A stretch of DNA of 64,000 nucleotides from the NCBI GenBank assembly GCA_032718475.1, contig JAUCBJ010002727.1, positions 1-64,000 on the forward strand, read 5' to 3'. Made by a program: the position numbers and the translations under genes. Source of the DNA: Nemertoderma westbladi (Eukaryota > Xenacoelomorpha > Nemertodermatida > Nemertodermatidae). How positions within the stretch are numbered: the first letter of the stretch is position 1; each line of letters starts with the position of its first letter. This document shows positions 54,171 to 63,188 of the stretch, one piece after another. The notes under the pieces are model-generated. The model had not been told where the DNA came from, made no database searches, and was given only the letters and a program-made list of their open reading frames with translations.

Positions 54171-55661
54171 GATATCCTGTTTTTCCAACTAAAACAACGA
54201 GATAATCCAGTTCGGACTAAGCGGATTTGTTTAAGTATACTGAGCACTTATTTCGATCCATTGGGATTTATTAGCCCAGTTATATTGATTGCTCGGAGTT
54301 TAGTACAACAAATGTGGCTTGAAAACCACTCATGGGACGATCCACTTAAGGGAGAATTGTTAAAGAAGTGGATGAAATGGGAAGATTCTCTACCAGCCAT
54401 CGAGAACTTTATAATTTCCCGTTCATATTTTGGTCATGTTCTCCCTACGTATTCCTATCAACTCCATGTGTTTGGAGACGCCAGCGATATGGGAATAGGT
54501 ATAGTAGCCTACCTAAGGGTGGAAACTCCAGACGGAATCAAAGTCGCCTTGGTTACTTCTAAGGCATTGATAAACAATAAGTTGAAAGTTCCTCGAGCGG
54601 AGTTAAAAGCGGCTCTATACGCTACAGCCATCGGCCGGAATGTAACAGAACAGATCGACTATCCACTGGAGAAAACTGTTTATTGGACCGACGCTTTACT
54701 CGTGTTGGAGTATATAACCAATGAAGTCTGTCAGTTCAGCGTCTTCGTTACCAACAGAGTAGCCATTATACTCAGTCGCACAACGATGGATCAATGGAGA
54801 CATTGCCCCAGAACGATTAATCCAGCAGACATCGCCTCCAGGGGAGCAACTCCACAAGAACTGGTAGATACTCCAGACTGGCTAGGTGGACCCGACTTCC
54901 TCTACAAAGAAGAAGAAGAATGGCCTCCTCATCTTACTACAGCAGAGATTAGACAGGCCAAGGGAGCGGAGAAAGTCAAACCTAAAACTCGGGCGAGTAA
55001 ATCGAAGTTATTCAAACCCATGGTAGATCTGTCTGTACTACATATTTCCAGAGACGACGCTTTGGATCAGAAACCCACAGGCACCAATAAACTTGTTGTG
55101 GAAATCCGTGAGAAGGATTGGAAATCTGGAATACCAGACGTCTCGCAAGGACTCTCACCTCTTCTGCAGAGAGCGATACATCACTACAGTTCCTGGAATC
55201 GGCTCTGTAAGGCCGTTACATATTTAAAGAGATGTTTTCACCATCACTACTCCGGGATGAAGACCAAAGGTGATACCGCTCCAATAACATCAGTGCAGGT
55301 CCATGTTATTAAAGATCTTCCCAAATATAAGATACCCGACAGGTTTCTGAAGGAGAAGATCAGTTATCAGGAGCATGAAGAAACCAACAAGCAGATGCTG
55401 AGACTCCTGCAATGCTATGAAGATTCCGATAAGTATTTCCTGTTGTTGAGAAATCCACAGATGCGCTTAAGGGATCGTTTCTCTAGCACAATGATAGATG
55501 GGTTGATACGTGTTGGAGGAAGATTAACGAATGCTCCATTATCCTTTGACACTAAGTTCCCCATACTCATTAGAAATCTTGAAATACAAGTCAAGATGAT
55601 TGTAGATGTTCACAGCAAACTTTATCATGCTGGTAGGGAACGAGTTCTTAGCGAAATTTGA
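54171..55661 (+). CDS. Element Y: RT connection, RNase H and integrase zinc-binding part
   Basis: Same reading frame as the preceding segment, separated only by one TGA; first ATG at 54,261. It begins with the conserved FDPLGFISP block. RNase H follows: HVFGDASDMGIG near 54,470, RAELKAAL near 54,597 and a YWTDALLVL block near 54,680 carry the acidic residues. The block QWRHCPRTINPADIASRG is the typical end of BEL RNase H. The integrase HHCC motif begins with HSKLYH near 55,612. A second in-frame TGA at 55,659-55,661 interrupts it just before the CIPC half of the motif. Confidence 0.88.
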   Translation, partial: DILFFQLKQRDNPVRTKRICLSILSTYFDPLGFISPVILIARSLVQQMWLENHSWDDPLKGELLKKWMKWEDSLPAIENFIISRSYFGHVLPTYSYQLHVFGDASDMGIGIVAYLRVETPDGIKVALVTSKALINNKLKVPRAELKAALYATAIGRNVTEQIDYPLEKTVYWTDALLVLEYITNEVCQFSVFVTNRVAIILSRTTMDQWRHCPRTINPADIASRGATPQELVDTPDWLGGPDFLYKEEEEWPPHLTTAEIRQAKGAEKVKPKTRASKSKLFKPMVDLSVLHISRDDALDQKPTGTNKLVVEIREKDWKSGIPDVSQGLSPLLQRAIHHYSSWNRLCKAVTYLKRCFHHHYSGMKTKGDTAPITSVQVHVIKDLPKYKIPDRFLKEKISYQEHEETNKQMLRLLQCYEDSDKYFLLLRNPQMRLRDRFSSTMIDGLIRVGGRLTNAPLSFDTKFPILIRNLEIQVKMIVDVHSKLYHAGRERVLSEI

Positions 55662-56390
55662 ACTCGCTATTATTTTTATAAACCCCGTAGAGCTCTGAAC
55701 CAAGTTCTTAGGAACTGTATACCCTGTAGGAAAGCATTCAGTAGGCCTTTAACACAGCGAGAGGCAGAATTACCTAGGGAACGAGTAAGCTTCTATGAAC
55801 CACCCTTTACTAATACCGGTGTAGATTTATTTGGCCCTATTGAAGTATATCGTGCTAGGACTATAGTCAAGAGATGGTGTGTAATCTTTGTTTGTATGAC
55901 TTGTAGAGCTATCCATCTCGATATGGTGAACGATTTATCTACCAACAGCTTTCTATTAAGCTTACGACGACAGATCGCTCGCTTTGGCACTAGTAACACG
56001 ATGAGATCTGATAAGGGAACTAACTTCATTGGTGCCAACAATGAAATCAAAGCTTACGTCAAAGATTGGAACCAAAGACAGGTGGACGATCAGCTACGAA
56101 TAACAGCGTCTAGCTGGACCTTCAACGCCGCCGACGCCCCTTGGTGGGGAGGAAGTTGGGAGAGATTAATAAGAAGTGTGAAGACAGCATTTCACTTTAT
56201 AGTGCCTTGCCGTGCGTATCTCACCGACGAACTTTTGCGGATGTTAATGGAGGAAATCGCCGCCTATCTCAACGAGAGACCGCTTATGCCAGTCTCATCG
56301 AGTCCCGATTCCCTGGAAGCGCTAACACCCGCGCACTTCCTACTGAAGAAACCTGTAGCCATGCTACCACAATCGGAAATCACAGACTGA
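55662..56390 (+). CDS. Element Y: integrase catalytic core
   Basis: Open in the same frame from the previous TGA to a third TGA at 56,388-56,390; first ATG at 55,896. It holds NCIPCRK (second half of the zinc motif), GVDLFGP (first Asp), RSDKGTNFIGAN (second Asp) and GSWERLIRSVK (Glu), i.e. the D,D,E catalytic set. The typical WW/GGSWER spacing is preserved. The enzyme would insert the DNA copy into the host chromosome. Confidence 0.88.
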   Translation, partial: TRYYFYKPRRALNQVLRNCIPCRKAFSRPLTQREAELPRERVSFYEPPFTNTGVDLFGPIEVYRARTIVKRWCVIFVCMTCRAIHLDMVNDLSTNSFLLSLRRQIARFGTSNTMRSDKGTNFIGANNEIKAYVKDWNQRQVDDQLRITASSWTFNAADAPWWGGSWERLIRSVKTAFHFIVPCRAYLTDELLRMLMEEIAAYLNERPLMPVSSSPDSLEALTPAHFLLKKPVAMLPQSEITD

Positions 56391-56825
56391 GACGAATACT
56401 GCCGGCAAACTTGGCAACTCATGCAGTTGTTATCCCGTCGTTTTGCTGACCATTTCGAAAAACATTATCTGCCCACGCTACAACTTCGAACTAAGTGGTT
56501 TGCGCAGCAAGAAAACGTCAGCGCTGGAGACATGGTTCTTATTGTGGATGTAGATCTTCCACGTAAGCGGTGGCAGACAGGTCGTATCATCGAGACTCAC
56601 ATCTCGGATGACGGTTTGGTGCGATCGGTAGAACTCGTCGTCATGCGACGTAACTTCAAGAAACCGGGAATTGTCTTCGAGACGCAGCAGCTCAATCGCC
56701 CAGTTGGTCGCTTATGTTTACTGGAAAGAGACAGAGAACTCTCCGGAAACTATGGGAGGCAAGATACTCTTCCCACGACCACCTCCCTAATCCAACAAAC
56801 ATCTAGGGACTCCCCAGCTTATTAG
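56391..56825 (+). CDS. Element Y: C-terminal domain of the polyprotein (DUF5641-like)
   Basis: Still the same frame after the third TGA; first ATG at 56,421. YLPTLQLRTKW followed by a GDMVLIVD block and PRKRWQTGRI is the usual C-terminal domain behind BEL integrases. The last about 50 residues (RPVGRLCLLERD...) are also kept in element X. The frame ends with a TAG-type stop at 56,823-56,825. Confidence 0.85.
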   Translation, partial: DEYCRQTWQLMQLLSRRFADHFEKHYLPTLQLRTKWFAQQENVSAGDMVLIVDVDLPRKRWQTGRIIETHISDDGLVRSVELVVMRRNFKKPGIVFETQQLNRPVGRLCLLERDRELSGNYGRQDTLPTTTSLIQQTSRDSPAY

Positions 56826-58451
56826 CATATGGAGTGGGTGTGTGACCATATTATTTTATATTTTTATCATTTTATACTTATGTACGTATTATTATGTAAT
56901 TTTATTATAATCGTTTTATTTAATTTTATTTAGTAGCATGTTATTTTAGCGATTGTTTAGTAGATCAGTGCAATATATTCGCGTTTATTACGTAATTACT
57001 TATATTATATATTTAGTGCGACGGCGAGAAATAATTCTTTTTTCTCTTTCCTTGCTGCCCGTATTACATTACGAATACGTAACTACAGTAAGATGAAATG
57101 TCCGTACTTATTAAAGTACAATAAAGCCACTACTATATTTAAGTATTATTGGTAGGCAGAGTATTAGGAATGCAAAGTTCAGATCCTCGTGTCTCGGCTA
57201 AACCAAGCTCTGGGTAGACCTTGGAAACGACTTGCCTCTTCACACTGACATTGCTTCGTGCGATATTGCTCTCATACCGTATATTAAATAATACATATAG
57301 TAGCGTGATGTCCCTTTAACAGTAGCGTATAACGCAAAATAAATCTGTTAAACCCTTTGACCATCTGCAATTCTAGTCGATTAAGATATCGCGGCACCCA
57401 CCGATATACTTGAAAGACAAAATTCTAGAATCAGTGGTTAACGTCCCCAGACAAGTTCTGGAATAAACTGGTGCCCATCCTAAATATTAATTATTAATAT
57501 TTATAAAATCTGTCAAATTTTAGATCCTTTAAAATTCTAGTCGATTAAGATATCGTAGCACTTACCGATACTCTTAAAAAGACAAATTCCTAGAATCAAG
57601 GATCCCAGTCCCCAGACACGTTCTGGAATAAAATTGTGTCTATTTAACATTAAATAATAAAATTTACGGGAATAAATTTAAATTCATATATTTCAATGAA
57701 TTTAATAAATTGTCATTTTATGCAATTTATAACATTCCCAAAATTCCATTAATTAATAGATCATGGGAGCGGAGATTCACTCTATTAAGTGTATTTGTGT
57801 GCGAGAATCTCCAATATATAGTCAATAGCCGATAAAATTCATAAAATCATATATAGAGAGGATATTGACAATTAAAGAATTACTATTAAATAGCATCCCA
57901 GATCTGTATGCATGAGAATTACCCTAATTCTACCGCTAGCTTTCCATAATGTCACCATGGCAACAACCACGCTAGAATTAGAAGTGAGTTAAAGAACAAT
58001 AGAAGGCTTGCCCCATTGAATAGCATAGGGAATAAATAGCGCACTGCTAGTATCCAAGGATACATAATAAATACAGTGACATTCTGGAAGGTACTGACTA
58101 ACGGACAAATGGCCCGAATGCGTGCAGTTTATGGCAGTTGTGTTGAATTTGTGCGTTTGTAGGTGAATGTTACTACTAAGGTGTGTTTACAGTAGCGAGT
58201 CGCAATTGTGAAAGTAGCCCTAACTCTCCACAAAGAACCTGCAGTACATCTAAGCCTTTGGGACGGACAGTGGAGTGACTTGTGCCAGTTATCGTTGTCG
58301 TTGTGTAGCTACATCGTTGGCGAAAGCACAGCGACGACAGTACATCGGCGCTGAGGATCTTACACTGTCCGGGGGCAAAAGAGGGGTAGGCAGCGACGCC
58401 CACTAGCCTAATATATAAACTCATTATAATATTGATAAACTCATAGCAGAT
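56826..58451 (+). promoter_or_regulatory. Element Y spacer between pol and the extra ORFs
   Basis: 1.6 kb without notable ORFs but alignable with the X spacer (32,443-34,068) over most of its length. Two similar internal blocks (about 57,360-57,480 and 57,540-57,630) each contain TCTAGTCGATTAAGATATCG. Near the end, GGACAGTG (about 58,264) and CACTGTCC (about 58,365) can pair across about 95 bases. Retention in both elements suggests a needed signal, perhaps a promoter or splice acceptor for the downstream ORFs (inference). Confidence 0.55.
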
Positions 58452-58892
58452 ATGACTGAGTTGATAGAAGATGATCTTGGCATCAGGGAGCGATATACTC
58501 TACCTTTACAAGCGTTTGTCGATAGCTTGATACGCGGAGACGCTGATCCAACTACTACGGAGGATGATGGTCGTTATATCGAACCGCCAATGTCGCAGGA
58601 GCAACTTACGCGTGAATTGGATTATAGAAGGTTCACCGCTCGCTATACGCATCGTAATGGTACGTATATGGACTTCTTAACTACTGGCCATCCTATCGAT
58701 TTACACGATACAGACGATGTAGACACCGAAAGGGAAATGGTTTTATTTAAATATCATACCCAGCGGAGTTGGAACGATAAACCGAGAGTGGAACACGAGA
58801 ATTCTATTCGAAGTCGGCTCGAGGGAAAGAACATGGAAGAAGGCTTGAAAAGACAAATAGAGGAGAACCACTGGAGAAGAGACGTGGGTTAA
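58452..58892 (+). CDS. Element Y: first extra ORF, 146 aa, unknown function
   Basis: Starts MTELIEDDLGIRERYTLPLQ. Very hydrophilic, rich in Asp, Glu, Arg and Thr; no signal peptide, membrane segment or Cys/His cluster. A homologue (about 85% identical over 120 residues by eye) starts at the same relative place in element X, which supports a real gene. The C-terminal about 25 residues have no counterpart in X because of X's deletion. I do not recognise the family. A charged, helix-rich partner of the following protein is conceivable but unproven. Confidence 0.65.
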   Translation: MTELIEDDLGIRERYTLPLQAFVDSLIRGDADPTTTEDDGRYIEPPMSQEQLTRELDYRRFTARYTHRNGTYMDFLTTGHPIDLHDTDDVDTEREMVLFKYHTQRSWNDKPRVEHENSIRSRLEGKNMEEGLKRQIEENHWRRDVG

Positions 58893-59636
58893 TGTCCAGG
58901 GTCCATAATGTGAATAGTTTTCCCCGGGGCACGGGTGCTCGCGGGCGGTCTCCTTCGGGGGGCTGTAAATTTCTCTTCCTTCATCGTTTTCCTGCAATTA
59001 TTGTGATCAGTGTCACAATTAAAAGGCAAGAACGAATGATGACGTGACGGAAAACTTGTCCATTGTGGTATCTTATGGATACTACCCTATATCTTCCCTC
59101 CTCTTTACTTCCCTTATCCCTCTATACATCGCTATTGAAAATACAACATTATTCGTCCCACCTTCTCTTCCCAACGCGCTCGGAGCTTTGGGAAACGATC
59201 GACCAATCATTGCCGTATCGTAGTATTGATTATACCACCTCTTAATAAACCTCCCATCCCTTACTGTTAATCTGGATGCTCATATTGGTGTCCGCACCTC
59301 CTATTCATGTCACACTCTGTTGATATTTATGATATCAACTTCCACCCTCTCATTGTTGATTAGAAAATCAACCACCAATGATTTCCTTAAGTCCACTACC
59401 GTGATACAAGGACTGAAAGGACACGCGGATAGTTTGTGAACAACTGGTACCATTGTGTGTCATAAATCTGGTTGTTCACCTCCCTAATCACCAGGGATAA
59501 ATTCATTTGGAGATAGTCTTCGAACGTTTGTATCCTCCTACTGAGATCGTATTTCTGAATATTTCAGAATGCGAAATAGTTTTTTCCTCTGCTCTACCAT
59601 CGCTGTCGGAGAACATATTAGGCATACAACGGGAAC
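58893..59636 (+). repeat. Element Y hairpin-rich spacer between the two extra ORFs
   Basis: About 740 bp with several perfect short hairpins: ATTGTGA/TCACAAT (near 58,999-59,018), GTTGATAT-TTATG-ATATCAAC (59,319-59,339), a CATTG/CAATG plus TTGATT/AATCAA stem (near 59,351-59,381), and GTGAACAAC/GTTGTTCAC across about 25 bases (near 59,437-59,480). An 8-base palindrome CCCCGGGG is near 58,921. It is absent from X. The core GTTGATT/AATCAAC is also found in the LTR hairpin of element Z. Confidence 0.6.
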
Positions 59637-61355
59637 ATGGAGAACATTCCATACCCTTTCGTTGATACTCAGCTGATTGCTCCTTGGGCAGAAGGCCGAG
59701 GTTTCTTCCGCACTATGTATGCCAATACACCCAGCGGCATTACTAAAGTACAACGAACCTCCATCGGACATCTTGCCTTTCAAGAATACGGATGGAATTT
59801 CAAGGTTGGAAATCCTATAAATTACCAACAAGTATATGGAGATCATTATTCTCGTTTATACTTTGATGGACCATTGACCGCGCCTGGCGCCGTGTATAGC
59901 TTTATGAGTGTTCCACTTCGTCCCTCCTTAGCTATATACACGATATTTGAAAACGCAGCACTTGCCGGTTGGCTAGCCGATGTGTGCAGTCGTACCATAC
60001 GCGCCCATCCATTAATACTTGGAACCAAACTCGCCAAGTTAGATGAACACAATAAATTCATCCGCTTCGAATGTTTCAGACGCTTTCTGACTCCGTTCCG
60101 TAACGTTGATAGTCAGTTCAAGGACCGCGCTCTGACCAAACTCAGCCTAAGAGACTCAGCTGCGGAGAAGCTAAACAGCGCGGGATTTGCTCTCTTCCAG
60201 GACGTTTGTATACAGAACTTACATTCATCTGTTATACAAAGACCCCGAATACCCACGGGTTATTCTGTCGTGGAGGTTCAGACAGTGGGTCCGCTTGCGG
60301 AGACAGCCGCACCTACCTCAGCTATGCAATTGGAAGACGAACCAATCTGCTTAGAGTCTGAAGCGACCCAGCCTACAGCGCCCCGGAGCAGCGATAACGA
60401 CTACGTCTTAGAGTGGTATCAAGGTCCACAATGTCTCACTGCATACGATTATCGACACGCTAACTATGTTTCTCGAAAACGTTGTCGATTATGCACATCG
60501 AGAGACCATTTCACCCCCATGGACTCAGACGTACCCTGCTCCTATTTCCACGAACAACCGATGATGGAGATATATTGTGCGTATTGCAGACTTAATAACT
60601 CTCATATTTTTGCAGTCTGCCCCCAATTTATGACTCAATGCCACCACTGTCAACTTAAAGGACATGCCAGTTATAATTGCCCCTTTAATCGCGATTTAGA
60701 GAGCGTAGATGAGATGATTACCCTACGCTACATCCGAGCTTGGGAAGCGAACGCGGATTTACATTGTGAGTCCCGCCATCGCTACTACCCTGGACGCTCT
60801 TACGAGGGAGTTTACGCGTTCCATCCTTATTTATTCGCGTCTGTGGAACAAAAAACACGCACACCGAGTTACGAACTAATGAAGCGTGTTGGTGAGTGTA
60901 TTTCCACCAAATTTGTTCGAAAATACCTTAGGAACGTCAATCCTAACGATATTACTTCATACCATTTGATCAATTACATCCGTCAAGACCCTGAGTATGG
61001 CGATTTATTTATCAACTCGCACCCTGAGTTACAGGAAGTATCTCGACGGCCCTACGAATATCGAGCCCGAGAACGCGAGCTGGAAAGAACCATTAAACCA
61101 AGGAAGTTTCTCACCACTCACGGTCCGCCTACCGCCATTGTCCAGACGACCCATCAGGGACCCGTAGGAGCTGCTGTCCTAAGACGCGCCCTAAAGGCCG
61201 TTAGACCTCGCTCCACTGAAGTTGATATCGATCAACCCAGTACCTCAACCGGCGGATACACCGATCGTAATCCTAAACCTTCTGGTGCGGTTGTGTTGCG
61301 CCCTTCACCCAGGAGTTACAGCCCTCCTAGTAAAGTGGCTCGAAAAACTGCGTAA
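59637..61355 (+). CDS. Element Y: second extra ORF, 572 aa protein with three zinc-knuckle-like motifs
   Basis: Starts MENIPYPFVDTQLIAPWAEG; a stop in the same frame just upstream supports this ATG. Residues 1-230 look globular, aromatic-rich and without a membrane segment. Residues 230-265 form a Pro/Ala/Glu linker. Three Cys/His motifs follow: CRLCTSRDH...C (about 283), CAYCRLNNSHIFAVC (about 313) and CHHCQLKGHASYNC (335-348, exact CX2CX4HX4C). Then come a helical region, a basic RARERELERTIKPRK patch (about 480) and a Ser/Pro-rich tail. CCHC knuckles usually bind single-stranded nucleic acid, so an RNA-binding or packaging role is plausible. It occupies the env position but shows no signal peptide, transmembrane segment or other envelope hallmark. 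A partly deleted homologue is in X. Confidence 0.8.
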   Translation: MENIPYPFVDTQLIAPWAEGRGFFRTMYANTPSGITKVQRTSIGHLAFQEYGWNFKVGNPINYQQVYGDHYSRLYFDGPLTAPGAVYSFMSVPLRPSLAIYTIFENAALAGWLADVCSRTIRAHPLILGTKLAKLDEHNKFIRFECFRRFLTPFRNVDSQFKDRALTKLSLRDSAAEKLNSAGFALFQDVCIQNLHSSVIQRPRIPTGYSVVEVQTVGPLAETAAPTSAMQLEDEPICLESEATQPTAPRSSDNDYVLEWYQGPQCLTAYDYRHANYVSRKRCRLCTSRDHFTPMDSDVPCSYFHEQPMMEIYCAYCRLNNSHIFAVCPQFMTQCHHCQLKGHASYNCPFNRDLESVDEMITLRYIRAWEANADLHCESRHRYYPGRSYEGVYAFHPYLFASVEQKTRTPSYELMKRVGECISTKFVRKYLRNVNPNDITSYHLINYIRQDPEYGDLFINSHPELQEVSRRPYEYRARERELERTIKPRKFLTTHGPPTAIVQTTHQGPVGAAVLRRALKAVRPRSTEVDIDQPSTSTGGYTDRNPKPSGAVVLRPSPRSYSPPSKVARKTA

Positions 61356-61458
61356 ACGCCGTCCTCGTAAGAAAGACTAACTGTTTAGAGTATCTTTATA
61401 TTTTAGAAACTGTGATTTGTTATATTTTATAGACTTAAATCCCATTTTCTGGGAGCGG
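61356..61458 (+). promoter_or_regulatory. Element Y 3' untranslated end and polypurine tract
   Basis: TGGGAGCGG at 61,450-61,458 abuts the 3' LTR, identical to the tract in element X, and marks the site of plus-strand priming. The preceding 90 bases align with X as well. Confidence 0.8.
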
Positions 61459-62292
61459 TGTAAAGGCTTTTGCGTAATTAGCCGGTTATTTTCCCCGTAA
61501 AGTACTCTGTAGTTGGTTTAACCGGCATAAAAGGCCGTGTCCTTACTGTATTGTTGTTTTAGAGGACATAAAAGCCATTTCTTCTGTATGTGTACTTTAG
61601 CGGACATGATTAGCAATTCTATGACGCAATAAGCCGGATCCTCTTGAAACAGTGTAGATACCATGACGACGGCTAACAGCTGATATTGCCACGTAGAACA
61701 TCCCTTTGTTCTTTGTTCTCTCTTTGTCCGGTCGACCAATCAGAGCGTTTTTTTGTCTCTGTGTTGGAGATGGTATATAGAAACTAGGGAAGTGAGTCAG
61801 TATTGCGACTTACATTAAGTGGTTTGAAGTGAATCTAATGCTATTTTATAGGCCCTACACGTATTGTCTGTTGTTCTCCTTATATGTGACTAAAATTAGT
61901 GAAGGTCGGCAGATTAGTGTGCAGTATTGTGCAGTATTGTGTATGATTGTGATTGATAACGAAGCATCTCCTAAAGAATGCGCCATATACGTGAATCTAT
62001 AGCCATCCCGTTGCGTCTGGTTTAAGTCATAACTCTGTTTATATATTTAGAGCGCCACGTCCTAAAGGAACTGTTAATATTTCCCGAAAGTGAATAATAT
62101 TGTCAGAGATTATATATCAAGATCAGTCGAATAATACAGTAGGTCTATCCCGCAATACGATTAGGCTTCCGAATCCAGTCTCCCGGGTATATCCAGCGGG
62201 TGAATGATCGCGCATAGACTGGTTTCGGCTAATGTAGTGTATCAAATATTTGTCGTAGGCTAAAGACTATCTATTATCTAGAAGACATCCTA
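61459..62292 (+). repeat. Element Y 3' LTR, lacking its last about 41 bases
   Basis: 834 bp matching 45,514-46,347 with no difference that I can see. The match stops after GACATCCTA and unrelated AT/GT-rich sequence follows, so the normal end (…GCGCGAACA) and target duplication are missing. Confidence 0.92.
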
Positions 62293-62848
62293 AATTTAAT
62301 TAAACAAATTGATTGTTTTGGGAGAATAAGCATTTTTTTTTTGGGGGGGGGGGGCGGAATATTTATTTAATTTGGGGAAAGATGTACCTATTTGGGGGGA
62401 ATAAGTATTTATTTTCGGGGGTTAAGTATTTATTTTTGGGGATTGCGTATAAATTTTGGGGGGTTATGTATCTATTTTCGGTGATTATGTATTTGTTTTT
62501 GGAAAATTTGTATTTATTTTGGGAAAATTTGTATTTGTTTTGGGGGTTTTGTCATTTATTTTGGTGTGAAAAATGGGTTTGGGGGAGCATTTAGTTATTT
62601 TGGTGTTCAATATTTGTTTTTGGTGTTCAATATTTGTTTTTGGTGTTCAATATTTGTTTTTGGTGTTCAATATTTGTTTTTGGTGTTCAATATTTGTTTT
62701 TGGTGTTCAATAATTTATTGTTTTTGGCGTTGAAAAAATTATTTTTGTTGTTTGAATAATTTGATATTTTTTAGTGTGACTTTTTAATTGGTAGCCATTC
62801 TTCAATAGCTTACACATCTAACGATTTATTTAAGTAAAACAACACTTG
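62293..62848. repeat. G/T-rich low-complexity region with 20-bp tandem units
   Basis: From about 62,320 the plus strand is dominated by G runs and TATTTATTTT-type motifs at roughly 22-base spacing (a degenerate array). At 62,601-62,712 a 20-bp unit TGGTGTTCAATATTTGTTTT is repeated five times plus a partial copy. The 93-codon ORF inside translates this repeat. Confidence 0.8.
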
Positions 62849-62914
62849 AGCGGTACTGCTAATCCTACTCCCTTGTAAGGGAGTAGGGTAGGGAGTGGGA
62901 TTAGCAGTACCGCT
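62849..62914. repeat. Nested perfect hairpin (17-bp outer, 10-bp inner stem)
   Basis: The outer arms AGCGGTACTGCTAATCC (62,849-62,865) and its exact complement (62,898-62,914) enclose CTACTCCCTT-GT-AAGGGAGTAG (62,865-62,886) plus an 11-base G-rich tail. A further small stem, GCTACTTT/AAAGTAGC, follows at about 62,912-62,932. It resembles a foldback element or cruciform-forming site. Confidence 0.8.
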
Positions 62915-63188
62915 ACTTTACAAAAAAGTAGCCGTGCCGTACCACAACGCAACTACACCCCTCTTGAGCCTGTTATTATTTAGTCAATGTGTTTGCCATT
63001 AAACAATAAACTAACAACCTTCTCACCTCCCATGTACTTCTACCAACCATCTGAATAATGATTGTTACCACGTGTTTTACGATGTTACTGTTCTCATAAT
63101 TTTTGTTGTAGAATAATATCTGAATATTACCGTACTATATAAAATAGAAACAACATCATTCATTATAATAAATACAGAAGTAGGCCTA

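Larger units (their letters stand above)
45514..62292 (+). mobile_element. Element Y: giant BEL/Pao LTR retrotransposon with two extra 3' ORFs
   Basis: About 16.8 kb on the plus strand. The order is 5' LTR (875 bp), 2.26-kb leader, gag-pro-pol (48,653-56,825), 1.6-kb spacer, two extra ORFs, PPT TGGGAGCGG, 3' LTR. The domain order PR-RT-RH-IN in one frame with DUF1759-type Gag identifies BEL/Pao. Such elements are usually well under 10 kb. The two LTR copies look identical over 834 bp, so insertion is recent, but the 3' LTR lacks its last about 41 bases. No target duplication could therefore be read. Leader, PPT, spacer and extra ORFs are shared with element X, while the LTRs are only partly alike. 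Confidence 0.92.

Noticed and set aside
59637-61355. Envelope glycoprotein in element Y
   Set aside because: No signal peptide, membrane segment or cleavage site; Cys/His spacing fits zinc knuckles instead.
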